The translations under genes and the position numbers were made by a program. This document shows positions 53,229 through 55,868 of a DNA stretch of 55,868 nt, one piece after another. The first letter of the stretch is position 1. Every line of letters starts with the position of its first letter. Origin of the DNA: Streptomyces sp. ISL-94. Lineage in GTDB: Bacteria; Actinomycetota; Actinomycetes; Streptomycetales; Streptomycetaceae. The notes below the pieces were generated by a model. The model worked only from the letters and a program-made list of their open reading frames with translations, was not told where the DNA came from and searched no databases. The stretch lies in contig NZ_JAGGOZ010000071.1 in NCBI RefSeq assembly GCF_018614075.1, positions 1-55,868 on the forward strand. The letters run 5' to 3'.

Positions 53229-55814
53229 ATGGACCGAACACAGGGGCAGACCCACCCGCAGGAGCAGTCCGGGCCGGCGAACCCCGCGGCCGTGAACCCC
53301 GCGGCCGTGAACCCCCCGGCCGCGGCACCCGCACGGATCGTCAGCCTGACCGCGGGCGACTTCACCCTCACCGTCAACCCGGTCGACGGCAGCGAGATGG
53401 CGCCGGTCCGGCCCGACACCGCCACCGGCCGCCCCGCCAAGCGCGGCCCGGCCGCCCGCAGCGCCCGGGACGCCGCCGCGCGCCCGCCCGTACTGCCGGG
53501 GGCTCCCGCGTCCGCCCCGCCCCTGCGCGGGCGCGAGGAGGAGCGGGAGCGGCTCGTACGGCTGCTGGCCCGAGGACGGTCCGTACGTCTGACCGGGCCC
53601 GCCGGATCGGGTCGTACCTCGCTGCTCGACGCGGTCGCCGCCCGGTGCGACGGCCTCGCCCCCGACGGCGTCGTACGGCTCTCCGGATACGGCCACCAGC
53701 AGCCCGGCGAACTGCTGCACGCCCTGTACGCCACCGTGTACGAGGCTTCGGACCAGCGGCCCGACCGCATCGAACTCCTCTCCCGGATACGGGACATCGG
53801 CGCCGTCGTCCTCCTCGACGACCTGGAGATGGGCGGCCCCGCCCTCGACGAACTGCTGCGGGCCACCCCCGAATGCGCCTACCTGCTCGCCGCGACCCCC
53901 GAGACCCGGGCCCCCTCCGACGACTCGCACCTGGAGGAGGTCTTCCTCGGCGGACTCGGCAAGGCCGACTGCCTGAACCTCCTCGAAGCCGGCATCGGGC
54001 GGCCCCTGACGGACCTGGAGACGGCCTGGGCGGGAGATCTCGCCTTCGCCTCCGAGGGGCTGCCGCTGCGCTTCGTACAGGCCGTCTCGCTGCTGCGGCA
54101 GCGCGACGAGCTCAACCACACCGACGAGGACGGCGACGAGGAGGAGCCCGGCGTCTTCGAGGAGCGCCCGCGCGACGCCGTCGAGGTGCCGCTGCCGACG
54201 CTCGCCGAGGGCGCCGCCCCGGCGGAGCTGCTGGCCTCGCGGGTCAGCGAGTCGGCGCGCGCCGCGCTGCGGATCGCGTGCGCGCTGGGCGGGGAGATGC
54301 CGCACCACGCGCACCTGCCGGCGCTGGTCGGGGACACCCATGCCGACTCGGCGGTGGCGGAACTGCTGGCCTGCGGGCTGCTGACCCCGGTCGGGACCCG
54401 CTACCGGCTCGCCGCGGGAGTCGCCCGGCAGCTGGAGGAGGCCGGGTACGGGGACACCGCGGCGGAGGGGGCCCGAACGGCCGCCCGGCACTACGCCTGG
54501 TGGACCGGGCACACCTCGGTGAGCCCGGAGCGGGTCGCGGCGGAGACCGACGCGGTACTGGCCGCGCTGGCCGGTGCGGACGTGGTGGCGGCGGTGCTGC
54601 TGGCGCGGACGGCGGCTCCCGCGTTCGCGGCCTCGCTGCACTGGGAGGCCTGGGAGCGGGTGCTGCGCTCGGGCGCCGAGGCCGCGCGCAAGGCGGGGGA
54701 GGTCGCCGAGCAGGCGTACTTCCACCACGAACTCGGCGTGCTCGCGCTGTGCGAGGGGCGGGTGGACCGGGCGCGGGCCGAGCTGGAGACCTCGATCGGG
54801 CTGAAGGGGGCGCTGGCGGACAAGCGGGGCACCGTGGCGGGGCGGCGGGCGCTGGCGCTCGTCGTGGACCGGGAGGCGGCGGGGGTGGCGGCTTCGCCGC
54901 CGCTGCGGCTGGAGGCGCCGGCTGCGGGTGCCGCTTCGGCTGCCGCCGGCCCGCCTGCCCTGCCGGCTGCGTTGCCGGCGGGCCCGGAGGCGGTGACGAC
55001 GGCGCTCCCGGCCGCCCCGCGGGCGGTGCCGGGCGTGACCGGCGTGGTCGCCCCGGGGGCGTCGGAGGCGGTGACGCGGGTGACCCCGGTGGCTACGGGG
55101 ACCCCGGTGACCCCCGGGGCTAAGGGGACGCCGGGGATCCCGGGGACGCCGGTGACCCCCGGGGCTAAGGGGACGCCGGGGATCCCGGGGACGCCGGTGA
55201 CCCCTATATCCCCTGTGGTGCCGGTGATCCGGCGCCCGGATGCTCCCTCGACGCTGTCGGAGGTGTTCGAGGACGCCTTCCCGCTCTCCCCGAAGCCGGC
55301 CGCGGATCCTGTCCCGGCCACCCGGCCGCCGTACGCCGAGCCCGCCGCGGACTCGGTCCGGCGACGGCGGATCCTGCTGGCCGGTGCGGGGGTGCTGACG
55401 GTGGTGGCCCTGGGCACGGTGGTGAGCCTGGCCATGGGCTCCTCGGACACCCCGGCGCCGACGCAGGGCCCGGCGGTGTCGTCCACCCCGACGCGGGTGG
55501 CTCCGCCGGTGGTGCCGGGGGCGAGCGGGAACGATCCTGCGCCGGCGCCGTCGGATCCGGCCGCGCCGTCGGACTCCGCTGCGGCGGAGCCGGGCGCCAC
55601 GGGCAGCGCGGGGCCGACGGGGTCCACGCGCGCCACTCCGTCGCGCAAGCCGTCCGCGACGCCGCCGTCGGCCCGGCCGTCGCCGGCCAAGCCGACGCCT
55701 ACGCCGCCGGATCCGGGAAGCCCGGCGCCGACGCCGACTCCCACCACCCCGCCGACGCCTACGCCGGTACCGACCGAGACCACCGGGCCGCAGTCGCCGA
55801 CCGCCACCAGCTAG
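53229..55814 (+). CDS. Large ATPase-like membrane protein with Pro/Thr-rich extracellular tail
   Basis: The product is 861 aa from the ATG at 53229, with GGGGGAC upstream. Residues about 95-330 form a P-loop ATPase of the AAA16/NB-ARC-like type: LRGREEERERLVRLL, then the P-loop GPAGSGRTS (123-131), where Arg129 replaces the usual Lys, and VVLLDDLE near residue 197. A helical winged-helix/TPR-like part follows (about 330-555). An Ala/Pro-rich linker contains a tandem collagen-like repeat (about 626-660). One membrane helix lies at about 716-738 after RRRR. The last 120 residues are Pro, Thr, Ser and Ala. The topology puts the ATPase inside and the tail outside. Function unknown; no adjacent sigma or sensor gene. 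Confidence 0.82.
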   Translation: MDRTQGQTHPQEQSGPANPAAVNPAAVNPPAAAPARIVSLTAGDFTLTVNPVDGSEMAPVRPDTATGRPAKRGPAARSARDAAARPPVLPGAPASAPPLRGREEERERLVRLLARGRSVRLTGPAGSGRTSLLDAVAARCDGLAPDGVVRLSGYGHQQPGELLHALYATVYEASDQRPDRIELLSRIRDIGAVVLLDDLEMGGPALDELLRATPECAYLLAATPETRAPSDDSHLEEVFLGGLGKADCLNLLEAGIGRPLTDLETAWAGDLAFASEGLPLRFVQAVSLLRQRDELNHTDEDGDEEEPGVFEERPRDAVEVPLPTLAEGAAPAELLASRVSESARAALRIACALGGEMPHHAHLPALVGDTHADSAVAELLACGLLTPVGTRYRLAAGVARQLEEAGYGDTAAEGARTAARHYAWWTGHTSVSPERVAAETDAVLAALAGADVVAAVLLARTAAPAFAASLHWEAWERVLRSGAEAARKAGEVAEQAYFHHELGVLALCEGRVDRARAELETSIGLKGALADKRGTVAGRRALALVVDREAAGVAASPPLRLEAPAAGAASAAAGPPALPAALPAGPEAVTTALPAAPRAVPGVTGVVAPGASEAVTRVTPVATGTPVTPGAKGTPGIPGTPVTPGAKGTPGIPGTPVTPISPVVPVIRRPDAPSTLSEVFEDAFPLSPKPAADPVPATRPPYAEPAADSVRRRRILLAGAGVLTVVALGTVVSLAMGSSDTPAPTQGPAVSSTPTRVAPPVVPGASGNDPAPAPSDPAAPSDSAAAEPGATGSAGPTGSTRATPSRKPSATPPSARPSPAKPTPTPPDPGSPAPTPTPTTPPTPTPVPTETTGPQSPTATS
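55106..55204. repeat. Tandem 45-bp repeat inside the ATPase-like gene
   Basis: Two identical 45-bp units (55106-55150 and 55151-55195) are followed by the first 9 bp of a third. Each unit encodes 15 residues that include GAKGTPGIPGTP, giving a short Gly-x-y, collagen-like stretch. The identity at nucleotide level indicates a recent duplication. The unit length keeps the frame. Confidence 0.92.
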
Positions 55815-55868
55815 TGCTGTGACCGGAAAGGTTGACCGGGTCGCGACGTCCGGCACGGCACCTCGCCG

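Noticed and set aside
52653..55856. Minus-strand open frame of over 1000 codons at the right end
   Set aside because: Arg/Gly repeats arise from antisense reading of the STAS and ATPase-like genes, which have clear motifs and ribosome sites.

Overview
The window is high-GC chromosomal DNA from a Streptomyces or very close relative. The evidence is strong G/C bias at third codon positions, frequent GTG and TTG starts, XRE/DUF397 and RsbW-like regulator genes, an arginine/glycine-rich Rho, and the order lysA-hom-thrC-thrB-rho-LCP-rpmE-prfA-prmC-tsaC-PTP-glyA-wecA-atpIBEFHAGDC, which is typical of the Streptomyces core chromosome.

Left part (1-12.7 kb, accessory). A partial minus-strand gene is followed by a pRiA4b ORF-3-type protein, a SNF2-family helicase overlapping a SWIM zinc-finger protein, an antitoxin-like gene with only a stump of its PIN toxin, and a divergent pair of uncharacterised proteins that share a C-terminal domain. 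Next come an XRE regulator/DUF397 pair facing an RsbW-like ATPase, and a Uma2-type nuclease-fold protein.

Defence segment (12.8-22 kb, minus strand). Starting 3' of a tRNA-Arg(CCG) gene lie hsdR-hsdS-hsdM (type I restriction-modification, overlapping stops and starts), a HEPN-domain protein with an intact Rx4H motif, and a 450-residue protein I do not recognise. That last protein carries a D...QxK signature like Mrr/PD-(D/E)XK nucleases. This is the best candidate for an undescribed composite system.

Core segment (22-51 kb, mostly plus strand). It holds a single-domain response regulator, the ArgS-like protein NrtL, lysine and threonine biosynthesis, rho, a cell-wall LCP protein, ribosomal protein L31, release factor 1 with its methylase PrmC, TsaC, a phosphatase-like protein whose nucleophile Cys is Ser, a serine hydroxymethyltransferase, WecA, and the whole F1Fo ATP synthase operon behind a Rex-like operator. 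A DUF2550 protein and a secreted GH18 chitinase converge on a shared terminator. The chitinase promoter carries two DasR/chitinase-type boxes.

Right end (50-55.9 kb). A gene scar lies upstream of the chitinase: a decayed membrane-protein fragment next to an apparently 5'-truncated membrane gene. It is followed by a corrinoid adenosyltransferase, a 3-hydroxybutyryl-CoA dehydrogenase, a STAS protein, and a large membrane-anchored ATPase-like protein with an Arg in its P-loop, a tandem 45-bp repeat and a Pro/Thr-rich tail. All functional calls come from reading motifs and conserved gene order; no database search was run.
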